The position numbers and the translations under genes are program-made. The notes under the pieces were generated by a model that saw nothing but the letters and a program-made list of their open reading frames with translations, was not told where the DNA came from and searched no databases. Shown piece after piece: positions 9,074-18,613 of a DNA stretch of 64,000 nt. Position 1 is the stretch's first letter; the number at the start of each line of letters is the position of its first letter. Location of the stretch: NCBI RefSeq assembly GCF_014207635.1, contig NZ_JACHIE010000004.1:150297-214296 (forward strand), read 5' to 3'. This DNA is from Acetobacter lovaniensis (lineage in GTDB: Bacteria > Pseudomonadota > Alphaproteobacteria > Acetobacterales > Acetobacteraceae).

Positions 9074-11088
9074 GGTGCCATCTGCTCCGTGCCGTCGGCC
9101 TTTATCTGCCTGTCTTGTACAGCACCCGAGGGATTTGCACCAGCCGGAGCCAGCGCCCGCACATCTCCGTTAGGATTATGGTCGAACTCGGGCACCAGCA
9201 TGCGCAGAGCCTGCAAGGTCGCGGGGACATCACCGCACCGGGCATAGCCGGTAATCTGGTCCACGGCTGCGCGTACCTCATCCATCTCCACGACACGCGG
9301 TGTTGCCATGAGCAAGCCGGGAGCATCGGTCGGCACCAAGGTCTCACGCCCATGGAACAGTTCCTCGTACAGTTTTTCCCCTGCACGCAGACCGGTGAAA
9401 TGAATGGCGATGTCCTCATCCGGTTTCAGGCCCGCCAGACAGATCATCTGCCGGGCCAGATCCACAATTTTAACAGGCTCCCCCATATCCAGCACAAAAA
9501 TACCGCCCTGACGGAGCAGGCTCTCCATCTCCGTCCCGGTTGCACAGGACATGCCCCGCACACATGCCTGCAGAACAAGCCCCACAGCTTCAGGCACGGT
9601 CATGAAGTAACGCCGCATTTCGGGGTGGGTTACGGTTAGCGGGCCGCCCCGCTCCAACTGACGCTGGAAAAGGGGAACCACAGAGCCGGTAGACCCCAGC
9701 ACATTGCCAAACCGCACCGTAATGCAGCGCATGGCCTCCGGCCGCCCCGAAGAGCGGGCCTGCACATCCAGCGCCTGACAGTACATTTCCGCCGCGCGCT
9801 TGGTAGCGCCCATCAGATTAAAAGGGTTAACCGCCTTGTCGGTGGAAATAACGATCATGGCAGCCGCCCCATGCCGGGCGGCGGCATCGGCCACGACGCG
9901 TGTGCCGTGCAGGTTGGTCAGAACACCTTCTTCCGGATTGGCCTCCACAATCGGAACATGCTTGAGCGCTGCCGCATGAAACACCAGATCAGGCTTGTAC
10001 TGGGCCATAATGGCGTTAATCCGCTCCTCGTCCCGCACATCGGCCACAACCACCTTGCGCGTAATGTCCGGCGCACACTCCGCCAGTTCCACATCAATCT
10101 GCCACAGTGCGAACTCACCATGATCCAGCAGAACAAGGCAGGCAGGAGCATGACGGGCAATCTGGCGCGCCAGTTCGGAGCCAATGGTCCCCCCGACCCC
10201 CGTGACCAGAACCGAACGCTGGTTGATCAGGCGGTCCAGCCCAGCCTGATCCAACGGAACCTGCGGGCGGTTCAGCAGGTCCTGAGGCTGCATCGGCTGC
10301 AAACGCACCTGCTCCGCCGGGGTCATGCCCAGCATGGCTGGCGGTCTCAGCACGGCCAGACCGTATTCTGCCGCCATATCCAGTATCTGGCTTAACGCAC
10401 GACCCCTGCAGTCGGGGTCCAGCACCACCAGAGCTTCTGGCAGGTGCCCCACCTTGTTCATCTGCTCCAGAACATGGGCAAGCTCATCCAGCTGCCCCAG
10501 AATTGGCACGTTACGAATCCGGTGGCCCGTTTGTGACCGGTCCAGCCCCACCAGCCCAGCAATGCGGACATTCATGTGCCTGCCGCGTTCCGCCACCTGA
10601 ATAAACAGATCCGCCGCCGTATCCGAGCCAACCAGCAGAACGCTCTGCCCGTCGGTCCGTAGCCCGCCTGCCCTGTGCGCCAGACGATGGAACACCCGTA
10701 TCCCGCCGAGCAGAACCAGCAGCACCAGCGCGTAAATAAAGGGGAATGCAACACTGGGCAGAGGCAGCCCCGCCCACACTCCCCCGACGGAAAGCAGCAG
10801 GGCGCTGCTGAATGATGCTCCAGCAAGCCCCAGCAGGTCCGGCATACCTGAAAAACGCCAGTACTGCTGCGGCAGCCTGAAAGGAAGCCCCCCCACTACC
10901 AGTGAGGTACCCCCCGCAAGGGCAAACCACAATGGATGCAGTTGCACCCCATAAGGAGCCGCCAGCCAGCAGGCGAACAGTGCCGCCAACGCTGCCAGCG
11001 CACCATCGAGCAGGATATTCAGGACAATCCTGTTCAGCGGCCAAAATCTTGCATAATGATGCTGGAGCTGAGAACGTTGCGATACCAT
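9070..11088 (-). CDS. WbpM/FlaA1-type membrane UDP-N-acetylglucosamine 4,6-dehydratase
   Basis: 672 residues. Four N-terminal membrane spans (about residues 20-130) and a CoA-binding-like Rossmann region (150-250) precede the catalytic SDR domain. Its NAD motif is GVGGTIG (297-303) and it has the STDKAVNPFNLMGATKR segment characteristic of the WbpM/PglF/CapD family, in which the usual SDR Tyr is replaced. The enzyme forms a UDP-4-keto-6-deoxy-N-acetylhexosamine on the cytoplasmic face. The C-terminal tail of about 30 residues looks unstructured. It is the first gene of a three-gene operon with the aminotransferase and the 154-aa protein, and is divergent from the WbpL-like gene, so together they make and load the first sugar of a surface glycan. 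Confidence 0.9.
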   Translation of the reverse strand: MVSQRSQLQHHYARFWPLNRIVLNILLDGALAALAALFACWLAAPYGVQLHPLWFALAGGTSLVVGGLPFRLPQQYWRFSGMPDLLGLAGASFSSALLLSVGGVWAGLPLPSVAFPFIYALVLLVLLGGIRVFHRLAHRAGGLRTDGQSVLLVGSDTAADLFIQVAERGRHMNVRIAGLVGLDRSQTGHRIRNVPILGQLDELAHVLEQMNKVGHLPEALVVLDPDCRGRALSQILDMAAEYGLAVLRPPAMLGMTPAEQVRLQPMQPQDLLNRPQVPLDQAGLDRLINQRSVLVTGVGGTIGSELARQIARHAPACLVLLDHGEFALWQIDVELAECAPDITRKVVVADVRDEERINAIMAQYKPDLVFHAAALKHVPIVEANPEEGVLTNLHGTRVVADAAARHGAAAMIVISTDKAVNPFNLMGATKRAAEMYCQALDVQARSSGRPEAMRCITVRFGNVLGSTGSVVPLFQRQLERGGPLTVTHPEMRRYFMTVPEAVGLVLQACVRGMSCATGTEMESLLRQGGIFVLDMGEPVKIVDLARQMICLAGLKPDEDIAIHFTGLRAGEKLYEELFHGRETLVPTDAPGLLMATPRVVEMDEVRAAVDQITGYARCGDVPATLQALRMLVPEFDHNPNGDVRALAPAGANPSGAVQDRQIKADGTEQMAP

Positions 11089-11154
11089 GATCGTGCGCTT
11101 ATAGCCCAGCGCCCGACATCCTAGAAGCAGCCTAACCGGACAACCCTCTCTTTC

Positions 11155-12180
11155 ATGTCTTTTTTTCCCACCGTTCTGGCTTTTTCATGCCTGCCCTGCG
11201 CTACCCTGCTGTGTGCGATCCTTGTGCGGTGCATGATCAGGCTGGCGGTCATGGACCACCCCGACCATCGTAGCGCCCATGTTACCCCCACACCCAAAGG
11301 GGGAGGAATCGGGGTTATGGTGGCATTCGGACTGTTTTTTCCTGTTCTGCAGGGGGTAACAGGCCAGCCCGTTTTCTCTTTTCCATGCCTCATGGCCGCA
11401 GGGGCTCTGCTGCTTCTGTGCGGTGTCTCGTGGCTGGATGACCTGTACCAGTGGCACCCCGGCCTTAAGTTTGCGGCACAGACGATAGCCGCCTGCCTGG
11501 TTGTCGCGGGCGGTGTGCGTCTGGCCGGGCCAACGCCGCTGGCGGGTGCGGCCCTGTCTGTTCTGTGGCTGGTTTTTATCAGCAACGCCGTCAACTTCAT
11601 GGACGGGTTAAACGGGCTTATTGCGGGGTGTCTGGCCTGCGCCGCCCTGTGCGTGGGCCTTGCTGCCCCGTTTTTTGGCGTGCCGGAACTGCAATGGCCT
11701 GCCTTGCTGCTGAGCACCTGCCTTGCGGGCTTTCTGCCCTTTAACTTCCCCCATGCCCGGATTTTTCTGGGCGATGTCGGCAGTCAGGGCTGTGGCCTGC
11801 TGGCGGGAATAGCCAGCCTGTATATTGCCAGCCATACCACCCTGCCGCGCGGGGGAATACTTGGCCCTGCCGTGCTGTTCCCACTGGTTTATGATGTGCT
11901 GTTCACGCTTATCCGCCGCCTGTGGATGCGGCAGACACTTGTGCAGGCGCACCGGGGGCACCTTTACCAGATTATCTACCGTAGCGCCGTAGCGGTGCCC
12001 GTTGTCTCCCTGCTGGAATGGGGGCTAACCCTGTGGGGTGGTGGCGTAGCTTGCCTTGTAGCCCCCACAACAGGGCTCTTGAGCGGCATGGCTGGCGCAG
12101 CCCTGCTTGTTTTGCCCCAACTGGCATGGACCCTTTGGGGTGTACTGCGCGCACGCCAGCACGCCATTGGCCCGTGGTAG
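11155..12180 (+). CDS. WbpL/WecA-like undecaprenyl-phosphate N-acetylhexosamine-1-phosphate transferase
   Basis: 341 residues with about ten membrane spans, glycosyltransferase family 4 (MraY/WecA superfamily). Cytoplasmic loop motifs are present: PTPKGGGIG (about residues 44-52), WLDDLYQWHPGLKF with the Asp-Asp pair (about 94-107), NAVNFMDGLNGL (about 143-154), FLGDVGSQG (about 204-212) and the HRGHLYQ motif (about 265-271). It would attach a UDP-activated amino sugar to undecaprenyl phosphate, starting O-antigen or another lipid-linked glycan. It is transcribed away from the WbpM-like gene, 66 bp apart, so they share a short promoter region. Substrate specificity cannot be read from sequence. 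Confidence 0.9.
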   Translation: MSFFPTVLAFSCLPCATLLCAILVRCMIRLAVMDHPDHRSAHVTPTPKGGGIGVMVAFGLFFPVLQGVTGQPVFSFPCLMAAGALLLLCGVSWLDDLYQWHPGLKFAAQTIAACLVVAGGVRLAGPTPLAGAALSVLWLVFISNAVNFMDGLNGLIAGCLACAALCVGLAAPFFGVPELQWPALLLSTCLAGFLPFNFPHARIFLGDVGSQGCGLLAGIASLYIASHTTLPRGGILGPAVLFPLVYDVLFTLIRRLWMRQTLVQAHRGHLYQIIYRSAVAVPVVSLLEWGLTLWGGGVACLVAPTTGLLSGMAGAALLVLPQLAWTLWGVLRARQHAIGPW

Positions 12181-12202
12181 GACCAGCCCCCCCGGCAGGC
12201 AG

Positions 12203-12646
12203 TTATTTGAGCGTTAACGTCAGCCCCTGAGCGGAACCGGCAAGCCGCGCCCCCTGCGAGATGGTCTCGATCTTGATCCGGACACCATTCCTGTTTTCCA
12301 GCACAGCCCCGCCCAGACCCTGACCCAGCGTGGCCTCGCCATGGGCGGCAACATAGGTGCCGCTAAAATCCTTCAGGCGGTGCAGGTTATAAACCGTGCC
12401 TGTTCCTTCGATCTTGGAAAAACCGACAGCGGCAATAGTTCCGCCGGTAATGGAAAAGGCATGCGTTTTGCCGCCATAGGTCAGCTTACCCTCACCCCAC
12501 GTATAGCCCAGCCCAATATCGGCCGATTTGGCGGTCAGGGTAATTTTGGCAGTGGGTGCGCCCATGGCATCAGCGGCGTATGCGGCAGGCACGCCCGCAA
12601 CAGAGACAGCCAGAGCAGCAGCGGCGACAAAAGAAGAAAAACGCAT
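12203..12646 (-). CDS. secreted hypothetical protein, DUF1134/EipA-like pattern
   Basis: 147 residues with a clear Sec signal peptide (hydrophobic residues 7-20, cleavage near AYA/AD at 23-25). The mature part is a small beta-rich domain with repeated Gly-rich strands; the GTGTVYNLHRLKDFSGTY segment and the final hydrophobic strand resemble periplasmic DUF1134/EipA-like proteins, which are linked to cell-envelope integrity, but this match is from memory and weak. It stands alone, convergent with the WbpL-like gene upstream in coordinate order. Confidence 0.7.
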   Translation of the reverse strand: MRFSSFVAAAALAVSVAGVPAAYAADAMGAPTAKITLTAKSADIGLGYTWGEGKLTYGGKTHAFSITGGTIAAVGFSKIEGTGTVYNLHRLKDFSGTYVAAHGEATLGQGLGGAVLENRNGVRIKIETISQGARLAGSAQGLTLTLK

Positions 12647-12843
12647 GGAACAGCTCCCTTTACAGGCGTGTCCAGAAGACTGTTAGCAACCTGAGGTTGA
12701 AAACATCCGACACAAGTCAGGAATAACAACGCCCCCCATGCAAAAAGGTTGCCGGTTACAGCCCCGCACCCTTTCCGGAAGGGTACGAGGCCCGCAACAC
12801 GACAACCTTTATCCGTGCGTATATAAGCGCGAAGGCTGGCTGA

Positions 12844-13257
12844 TCAGGCAGCCGCAACACGGCGCAGGCGGCGCACTGTTGCCACTTTTTCTTCCTGCTG
12901 GGTATTCTGGGCCACATCCTGCACGGTCGTGCCCATGATGGAACGAATTTCCTTCAGGTAGGAAGCGCCCTTAGGGGTACGCTGCACCAGCACGGAGCGG
13001 CGGTCCAGCGGGTCCACCTTGCGACGTGCCAGATCCAGTTCGGTCAAACGGTCGAGTGCCCGGGTAATGGCCGGCTTGGACACGTTCAGGCTTGCCGCCA
13101 GACCGCGTACCGTATGCCCGCTCTCATCCAGATAGCAGGTCAGGAACACGGCGAGCTGACGGGCGGACAGATCCGGCCCTTCTCCGCGCACCAGTGCAAC
13201 AATGGTATCCCGCAGGGTCTTGACCAGATCCTCTGCCTTTTCTGCGGCCTGCGCCAT
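12844..13257 (-). CDS. MarR-family winged-helix transcriptional regulator
   Basis: 137 residues. A helix-turn-helix is visible at about residues 50-75 (VRGLAASLNVSKPAITRALDRL) followed by the wing with the DPLDRRSV segment typical of MarR proteins. It should bind DNA as a dimer; target genes are unknown. The start at 13257 is chosen because AAGGAAG lies 9 bases upstream, whereas the in-frame TTG at 13266 directly abuts it. The Ala/Arg-rich C-terminus is short. It stands alone between the secreted protein and the aminopeptidase. Confidence 0.88.
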   Translation of the reverse strand: MAQAAEKAEDLVKTLRDTIVALVRGEGPDLSARQLAVFLTCYLDESGHTVRGLAASLNVSKPAITRALDRLTELDLARRKVDPLDRRSVLVQRTPKGASYLKEIRSIMGTTVQDVAQNTQQEEKVATVRRLRRVAAA

Positions 13258-13426
13258 GACGTTCAACTTCCTTTTGTGCCGGGGGCCAGAGCCTTGGCCC
13301 GCCCGGCGGTGTTTTTCCGGCCCAGATGCAAACCGGAATGAATCTGATGCGCTTTATATAGACACCGAAACGATTTTTTAAAGCGCTGTCACAAAAAATA
13401 TTACGCCAGAATGGTCTGTGAAGACC

Positions 13427-14854
13427 CTAACTCTTTTCCATCCGATTCGTTCCACAAAGAGAACGGATAACACGAAAAAGTGCACGAATCCCCGGAGTAT
13501 CCCCACCTTCTGGCCGTCCGGGCCTGCTGGAATCATTCCATGCATAACTGTCGATATGCACCCAGCACTGGTCTGGTTGTACAAAATGTTCCAAAAACAG
13601 GGCCGCCGTAACCGCTCCTGCCATGGGACGCGAAGCAATATTGTTCAGGTCCGCCACCGCGCTTTTAAGCCAGCCTGCATAGCCCGGCCAGAGCGGCAGA
13701 CGCCACAGGGGATCTGCCTCGTATTCCGCTGCTTCCGCGAACAGCATGGCCGTGGCGTCGTTATTGCAGAAGAGGGCAGGCAGGTCCGGCCCCAGCGCCA
13801 CGCGGGCAGCGCCTGTAAGGGTTGCCACATCCACCAGCAGGTCTGGCGCGCTCTCACCAGCCTCGTACAGCAGATCACTCAGCACCAGCCGCCCTTCGGC
13901 ATCGGTATTGCCAATTTCCACCGTCAGGCCCGAGCGGCTCCGAATAACGTCCAGCGGGCGCATGGCATGGCCGGACACGCTGTTTTCCACACATCCCAGC
14001 CGCAGTTCCAGCCGCACGGGCAGATCCTGCGCCATAACCAGATAAGCCAGCGCCAGCACGGTAGCCGCCCCGCCCATGTCCTTTTTCATGCGCAGCATGC
14101 CGCTGGAGGGTTTGATGTCATACCCCCCGCTATCAAAGCACACACCCTTGCCAACAAGGGAGACCAGCGGTGCATCTTTGCCAGCATGTGTACCGTGCCA
14201 GCGGGCCACGACCACTCTGGGCCCGCGCTGCGAACCATTACCCACATGTGCCAGCAGCGGATAAGCCTCGTCCAGCGCAGTGCCCTTGAGCACCTCTACC
14301 TCAGCCCCAAGCGGGCGGAGCGCCGTCTTGGCCTCCCGTGCGAGTTCGGATGGCCCCAGCAGGTTGGCAGGGGTATTGATCAGATCACGCGCAAAACAGA
14401 TGGCGCGCGCCATCTGCGCCGCCAGCCCCTTGCGCTCGGCCGCCGTCACCACAAGCCGGGGCTGCTCGCCCGGTTCTTCGGTTTTCAGGCTGTAGCGATA
14501 TGCGCCCAGACAAAAGCCCAGAATAACATCATCCCGCACCACATCATCTGGCGCCTGCACGGTCCAGTCCCCTACGGGCAGGTCCTGTGCCAGCTTGCCA
14601 AATATAAACGGGTCGCGCGGTGTGGTCTTTTTTTCAGGCAGGCCAAACAGCGCCTGCACCTTGCCCTCGGGGCCGGGCACCAGCACAAGCTGGCCTGCCC
14701 GCGCGACAAAGCCGCAGCTCTGGGCAAAGCTGACTGCCGCCTCCCCTGCCAATGCCACCCATGTCTCTCGCTCACAGGCCCGCACGGCATAAACGGTGCA
14801 CAGAGTCTTGTGCCTGCGCGCAACGCTCAGGCAGTCCAGATCACGAATAGGCAT
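13427..14854 (-). CDS. leucyl aminopeptidase, M17 family
   Basis: 475 residues, cytoplasmic zinc aminopeptidase removing N-terminal amino acids from peptides. The C-terminal catalytic domain has the full M17 metal and substrate motif set: KGVCFDSGGYDIK (236-248, with Lys236, Asp241 and Lys248), KDMGGA (258-263, Asp259) and NTDAEGRL (316-323, Asp318, Glu320, Arg322). The N-terminal domain (1-150) is poorly conserved as usual. It is divergent from the helicase gene; about 100 bp separate the two chosen starts. Confidence 0.93.
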   Translation of the reverse strand: MPIRDLDCLSVARRHKTLCTVYAVRACERETWVALAGEAAVSFAQSCGFVARAGQLVLVPGPEGKVQALFGLPEKKTTPRDPFIFGKLAQDLPVGDWTVQAPDDVVRDDVILGFCLGAYRYSLKTEEPGEQPRLVVTAAERKGLAAQMARAICFARDLINTPANLLGPSELAREAKTALRPLGAEVEVLKGTALDEAYPLLAHVGNGSQRGPRVVVARWHGTHAGKDAPLVSLVGKGVCFDSGGYDIKPSSGMLRMKKDMGGAATVLALAYLVMAQDLPVRLELRLGCVENSVSGHAMRPLDVIRSRSGLTVEIGNTDAEGRLVLSDLLYEAGESAPDLLVDVATLTGAARVALGPDLPALFCNNDATAMLFAEAAEYEADPLWRLPLWPGYAGWLKSAVADLNNIASRPMAGAVTAALFLEHFVQPDQCWVHIDSYAWNDSSRPGRPEGGDTPGIRALFRVIRSLCGTNRMEKS

Positions 14855-14957
14855 GGCATTCCTCCTTCTGCCTGCACCCTGCGCCTCCCTTTTCCATCAT
14901 GCAACGGGGGAGGCGGCACGCATTGCCGACTTGCTTTTCAGGCGCGGGCAGCGGACC

Positions 14958-17552
14958 ATGCACGGCATGAAGGTTCCCCCCCGCCAGATGGCTCCTGCCC
15001 TGCACGCGGCCCAGTGCGCAGATCAGGCTCCGGTCCGTGCCATTCTGGGCCCGACCAACACCGGCAAAACACATCTGGCGCTAGAGCGGATGCTGGCACA
15101 CGCGTCCGGTGTCATTGGTTTTCCCCTCAGGCTGTTAGCGCGCGAGAACTATGACCGCATGGTGCGGCTTAAAGGGGTTCGCTCGGTTGCGCTGATGACG
15201 GGGGAGGAAAAAATCATTCCTCCGCAGGCCCGCTGGTTCTCCTGCACGGTTGAAGCCATGCCCATGCATCGCCCGGTGGACTTTGTGGCGGTGGACGAAA
15301 TCCAGCTTTGCGCCGACCCCGAGCGTGGCCATATTTTTACCGACCGCCTGCTCAACGCCCGCGGCCGATGCGAAACCCTGTTCCTTGGGGCGGACACCAT
15401 TGCCCCGCTCATGCGCAGCCTGATCCGCGACATCAGCATTGAAACCCGCCCGCGCCTGTCCAGCCTGAGCCATACGGGCCACACTCGCCTGTCGCGCCTG
15501 CCGCCCCGCACGGCCATTGTCGCTTTTTCCATGGCCGAGGTGTACGCCATTGCCGAGCTGATCCGGCGCAAAAGGGGTGGGTGTGCGGTGGTCATGGGCC
15601 AGCTCTCCCCCCGCACCCGCAATGCGCAGGTCGCACTGTACCAGAACCGCGAGGTGGATTATCTGGTCGCCACCGATGCCATTGGCATGGGGCTGAACAT
15701 GACGATCGACCATGTTGCCTTTGCGGGCCTGTCCAAATTTGACGGGCAGCGCCACCGCATGCTGGCACCGGCGGAAATCGCCCAGATTGCCGGGCGTGCA
15801 GGCCGTGGCACGCGCGATGGCACATTTGGCACCACCGGGGAGTGCCCCCCTCTGCCAGAGGCCATGGCCGAGGCGGTGGAAACCCACAAGTTTGAGCCAC
15901 TTCCCTTTTTGTGGTGGCGCAGCAGCAAGCTCGATTTTGCCTCCCCACAGGCGCTGTATGCCAGCCTGTGCCAGAAGACCCCACACCCCAACCTGCGCCC
16001 TGCCGAACCCGCGGCCGACATGCAGACACTCAGCGCACTCATGCAGACCCCTGCCGTGCGCACACTGGCCACAACCACCGCACACACCCGCCTGCTGTGG
16101 GAAATCTGCCAGATACCGGATTTTCGCAAACTGGGTCTGGACAGCCATATCCGCCTGTGTGGCCAGCTCTTCAGTATTCTGGCCAAGGATGGGCAGTTGC
16201 CTTCCAGCTGGCTCAAAGGACGGCTCGCCAGTCTGGAGCATACAGGTGGCGAGATAGAGGACCTGATGCACCGCCTGATGGGTATTCGCACATGGTCCTA
16301 TGTTGCAGCCCACCCCGACTGGGTGGAAAACGCCCAGCACTGGCAGTGCCACACCCGCATGCTCGAAGACACACTCTCCGATGTCCTGCACGAGCGACTG
16401 GCCAGCCGGTTTGTGGACAAACGCGCCGCCAGTCTGGCCCGCAGGCTGGAAGAGACCGATGGCGCCCCCCTGCTGTGCGCCATTAACAAGGCCGGGGAAG
16501 TGCGCGTGGAAGGGCATGACGTAGGGCATATGCGCGGCTTTGCCTTTATGCCCGACCCCGAAGCCGCGCGCTCTGATCAGGCCCTTATTCTCAAAGCCGC
16601 ACGGCGCGCAGCCCGGAGCGAGATCCCCCGGCTTGTTGCCCGCTTTCTGCAAGCCCCTGAGAGCGAGATCACGCTGGACAACCAGACAGGCCACATCCTG
16701 TGGCGTGAGGAGCCGATCGCCCATTTACGCAAAGGCCCTTCGGTCCTGCACCCGGTGATCCATATTGATGATGCGGAGTTTCTGGAATCCACCCATAAAG
16801 CCAGAATACGCGAGCGGCTGACACAATTTATGGCCTCGGTCCTTGCCCACACCCTTGGCCCGCTCTTCCGTGCGGAGCAGGCTGTGGCAGACCACCCCCT
16901 GCTCCGCGGCATCGTGCATGCTGTTACCGAAAATGGCGGCGTTGCCACCCTGCCCGTGCCGCCTGTTCTTCCCCCGGCGGAAGCGCTGCTGCTCCGGCGG
17001 CAGGCCATTCGGCTCCATGGCACGCTGGCTTTCTGCTCGCCATTGCTCAAGCCCCATGCCATGGCGCTCCGCAGCCTGCTGCTGCGTATCCACACGGGTC
17101 AGTCCATAACGCAGCCTTTGCCCGGTGGTGCGGTTTCCGTGCATCTGAGCGCACCACTAGCGCCCTCTGCACAGGCACTACTGGCCAGCCTTGGCTGGCT
17201 GCTCAGCCACAACACGCTTGTTCGACTCGATATTGCCGCCAGCCTCATGCAGGATATGCAGGTTTTGTGCGCCCGCACCCCCAAACCTTTACCGCTCTCT
17301 CTGGCATCCCGCCTGGGGATCAGCAAAAAAGACCTGCCCCATGTGCTCAAAGGGTTAGGAATCCGCCTGCAACCCCCCGCCCCCTTACCGCCGCGTTATG
17401 CGGGGCCACCGGCACCTTTTATGGTTTTACCAGCACGCCACGCAGAAAAAAGAAAACAGCACTCCAGCCGTCCAAAACACGGCGCACATCTACAAACTGC
17501 CCAAAATAACAGTCCTTTTGCCATTCTGCGCACATTACGGAGCCAAATGTAG
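14958..17552 (+). CDS. SUV3-like ATP-dependent RNA helicase
   Basis: 864 residues from the chosen start. Superfamily 2 helicase motifs: Walker A GPTNTGKT (31-38), DEIQ box (113-116), the VVMGQLSPRTRN segment, VATDAIGMGLNM (motif V) and QIAGRAGRGT (motif VI). GPTNTGKT and DEIQ are diagnostic of the SUV3 family found in mitochondria and alphaproteobacteria, which unwinds RNA during turnover. A long C-terminal region (about 340-864) has no domain I can name and ends in a basic tail. Earlier in-frame ATGs at 14853 and 14796 would run into the divergent aminopeptidase gene, so the later start is preferred. Confidence 0.87.
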   Translation: MHGMKVPPRQMAPALHAAQCADQAPVRAILGPTNTGKTHLALERMLAHASGVIGFPLRLLARENYDRMVRLKGVRSVALMTGEEKIIPPQARWFSCTVEAMPMHRPVDFVAVDEIQLCADPERGHIFTDRLLNARGRCETLFLGADTIAPLMRSLIRDISIETRPRLSSLSHTGHTRLSRLPPRTAIVAFSMAEVYAIAELIRRKRGGCAVVMGQLSPRTRNAQVALYQNREVDYLVATDAIGMGLNMTIDHVAFAGLSKFDGQRHRMLAPAEIAQIAGRAGRGTRDGTFGTTGECPPLPEAMAEAVETHKFEPLPFLWWRSSKLDFASPQALYASLCQKTPHPNLRPAEPAADMQTLSALMQTPAVRTLATTTAHTRLLWEICQIPDFRKLGLDSHIRLCGQLFSILAKDGQLPSSWLKGRLASLEHTGGEIEDLMHRLMGIRTWSYVAAHPDWVENAQHWQCHTRMLEDTLSDVLHERLASRFVDKRAASLARRLEETDGAPLLCAINKAGEVRVEGHDVGHMRGFAFMPDPEAARSDQALILKAARRAARSEIPRLVARFLQAPESEITLDNQTGHILWREEPIAHLRKGPSVLHPVIHIDDAEFLESTHKARIRERLTQFMASVLAHTLGPLFRAEQAVADHPLLRGIVHAVTENGGVATLPVPPVLPPAEALLLRRQAIRLHGTLAFCSPLLKPHAMALRSLLLRIHTGQSITQPLPGGAVSVHLSAPLAPSAQALLASLGWLLSHNTLVRLDIAASLMQDMQVLCARTPKPLPLSLASRLGISKKDLPHVLKGLGIRLQPPAPLPPRYAGPPAPFMVLPARHAEKRKQHSSRPKHGAHLQTAQNNSPFAILRTLRSQM

Positions 17553-17717
17553 GAGCAGCCCTGCGGGTATTGAAGTGCCCCCTTTCATCCATGCGGGTTG
17601 CCAGAGTGCAAAAAGCCCATCATATCTGCGCCATCCTTGGTGGCACGACCGGCAGGTTGGCCATCTGACCCCACGCGGCGAGCCCCACTCGACCGCCAGA
17701 TAATTTCGGAGATGGCA

Positions 17718-18050
17718 ATGACCTACGTGGTCACTGAAAACTGCATCCGCTGCAAATTCATGGACTGTGTGGAAGTCTGCCCCGTTGACTGCTTCTACGC
17801 CGGTGAAAATTTTCTGGTTATCAACCCGGACGAATGCATTGACTGCGGCGTGTGCGAACCTGAATGCCCAGCCGAAGCCATTTTCCCCGACAGCGACGAC
17901 CGGTCAGCAGCGTGGGCGGAAATCAACACAAAATATGCCAGCCAGTGGCCCAACATTACACGCAAGGGCACCCCACCGGCCGATGCGCAGGAATGGAAAG
18001 ACAAGCCCAACAAGGCTGACCTTCTTTCCCCCGAACCGCACAAGGACTGA
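17718..18050 (+). CDS. fdxA: 7Fe ferredoxin FdxA family
   Basis: 110 residues, soluble electron carrier. The N-terminal half has two cysteine clusters: [14 protein letters not shown] (about residues 9-22) and [12 protein letters not shown] (about 39-50), the arrangement of ferredoxins with one 3Fe-4S and one 4Fe-4S cluster. The C-terminal half is the acidic/Lys-rich extension typical of alphaproteobacterial FdxA. The start at 17718 is supported by GGAG at 17708-17711, 6 bases away; an ATG at 17712 is too close to it. A strong terminator follows. Confidence 0.93.
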   Translation: MTYVVTENCIRCKFMDCVEVCPVDCFYAGENFLVINPDECIDCGVCEPECPAEAIFPDSDDRSAAWAEINTKYASQWPNITRKGTPPADAQEWKDKPNKADLLSPEPHKD

Positions 18051-18076
18051 AACCCCACCTGACTTAAGGGGTTTTA

Positions 18077-18119
18077 CCAATAAAAAAGGCACCGGTTTTT
18101 CCGGTGCCTTTTTTATTGG
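18077..18119. terminator. bidirectional Rho-independent terminator after fdxA
   Basis: Perfect 19-bp inverted repeat (18077-18095 with 18101-18119) around a 5-base T loop; the GC core GGCACCGG is flanked by A6 on the left and T6 on the right, so it can stop transcription from both sides. Confidence 0.93.
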
Positions 18120-18192
18120 GCGCAGTACAGCCTCCATAAAGGGCAGCAGGCGATGCAATACGCTGCCCCCCAGCATTACCCGGCAACAGGCC

Positions 18193-18234
18193 CAATAAAA
18201 AACCCCGGAGCCTGAGCCCCGGGGTTTTTTATTG
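18193..18234. terminator. bidirectional terminator at the end of the quinol oxidase operon
   Basis: Perfect 16-bp inverted repeat (18193-18208 with 18219-18234), loop of 10 bases, CCCCGG core with A6 and T6 flanks. It serves the minus-strand oxidase operon ending at 18281 and backs up the fdxA terminator. Confidence 0.93.
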
Positions 18235-18280
18235 CTGACCGCCGCCCTGACCCAAGCCAGAGCAGCGAAGCGACATGATA

Positions 18281-18613
18281 TCAGCGAGACATCATGTTCA
18301 TGGACGTGTTCGCCATGACAAAGACCGTGCCGACAATAAGGATGGACACGAAAGCAACGGTGAAAACAAACGCAATGTTGTTCCAACGTGCTTCAGAACC
18401 ACCACCCATGTGCAGGAAGTAGTGCAGGTGCACCAGAACCTGAACAAGTGCCAGAACAGAAAGCACCGCCAGCGTGCCGGTTGGCGCAAGGCTGTGGCTC
18501 ATGACCACACCAAACGACAGAACCGTCAGGATAACAGCAAGAACAAAGCCGATAAGGTACGAAGATACGCTACCGTGGCTCTCGCCCGAGGAGGATGTGT
18601 TCGGATTGCTCAT
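18281..18613 (-). CDS. cyoD: ubiquinol oxidase subunit IV (CyoD/CyaD)
   Basis: 110 residues with three membrane spans (about 20-40, 48-68, 82-104). The LVQVLVHLHYFLHMG segment is the conserved signature of CyoD. It assists assembly of the binuclear centre of the haem-copper quinol oxidase. Its ATG shares one base with the stop codon of the subunit III gene. A strong terminator follows at 18193-18234, marking the end of the operon. Confidence 0.93.
   Translation of the reverse strand: MSNPNTSSSGESHGSVSSYLIGFVLAVILTVLSFGVVMSHSLAPTGTLAVLSVLALVQVLVHLHYFLHMGGGSEARWNNIAFVFTVAFVSILIVGTVFVMANTSMNMMSR

Noticed and set aside
13418..16724. Long frames opposite the aminopeptidase (13418-15154, plus) and the helicase (15135-16724, minus)
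   Set aside because: Both are antisense to genes with complete motif sets; composition is the usual GC-rich shadow pattern.
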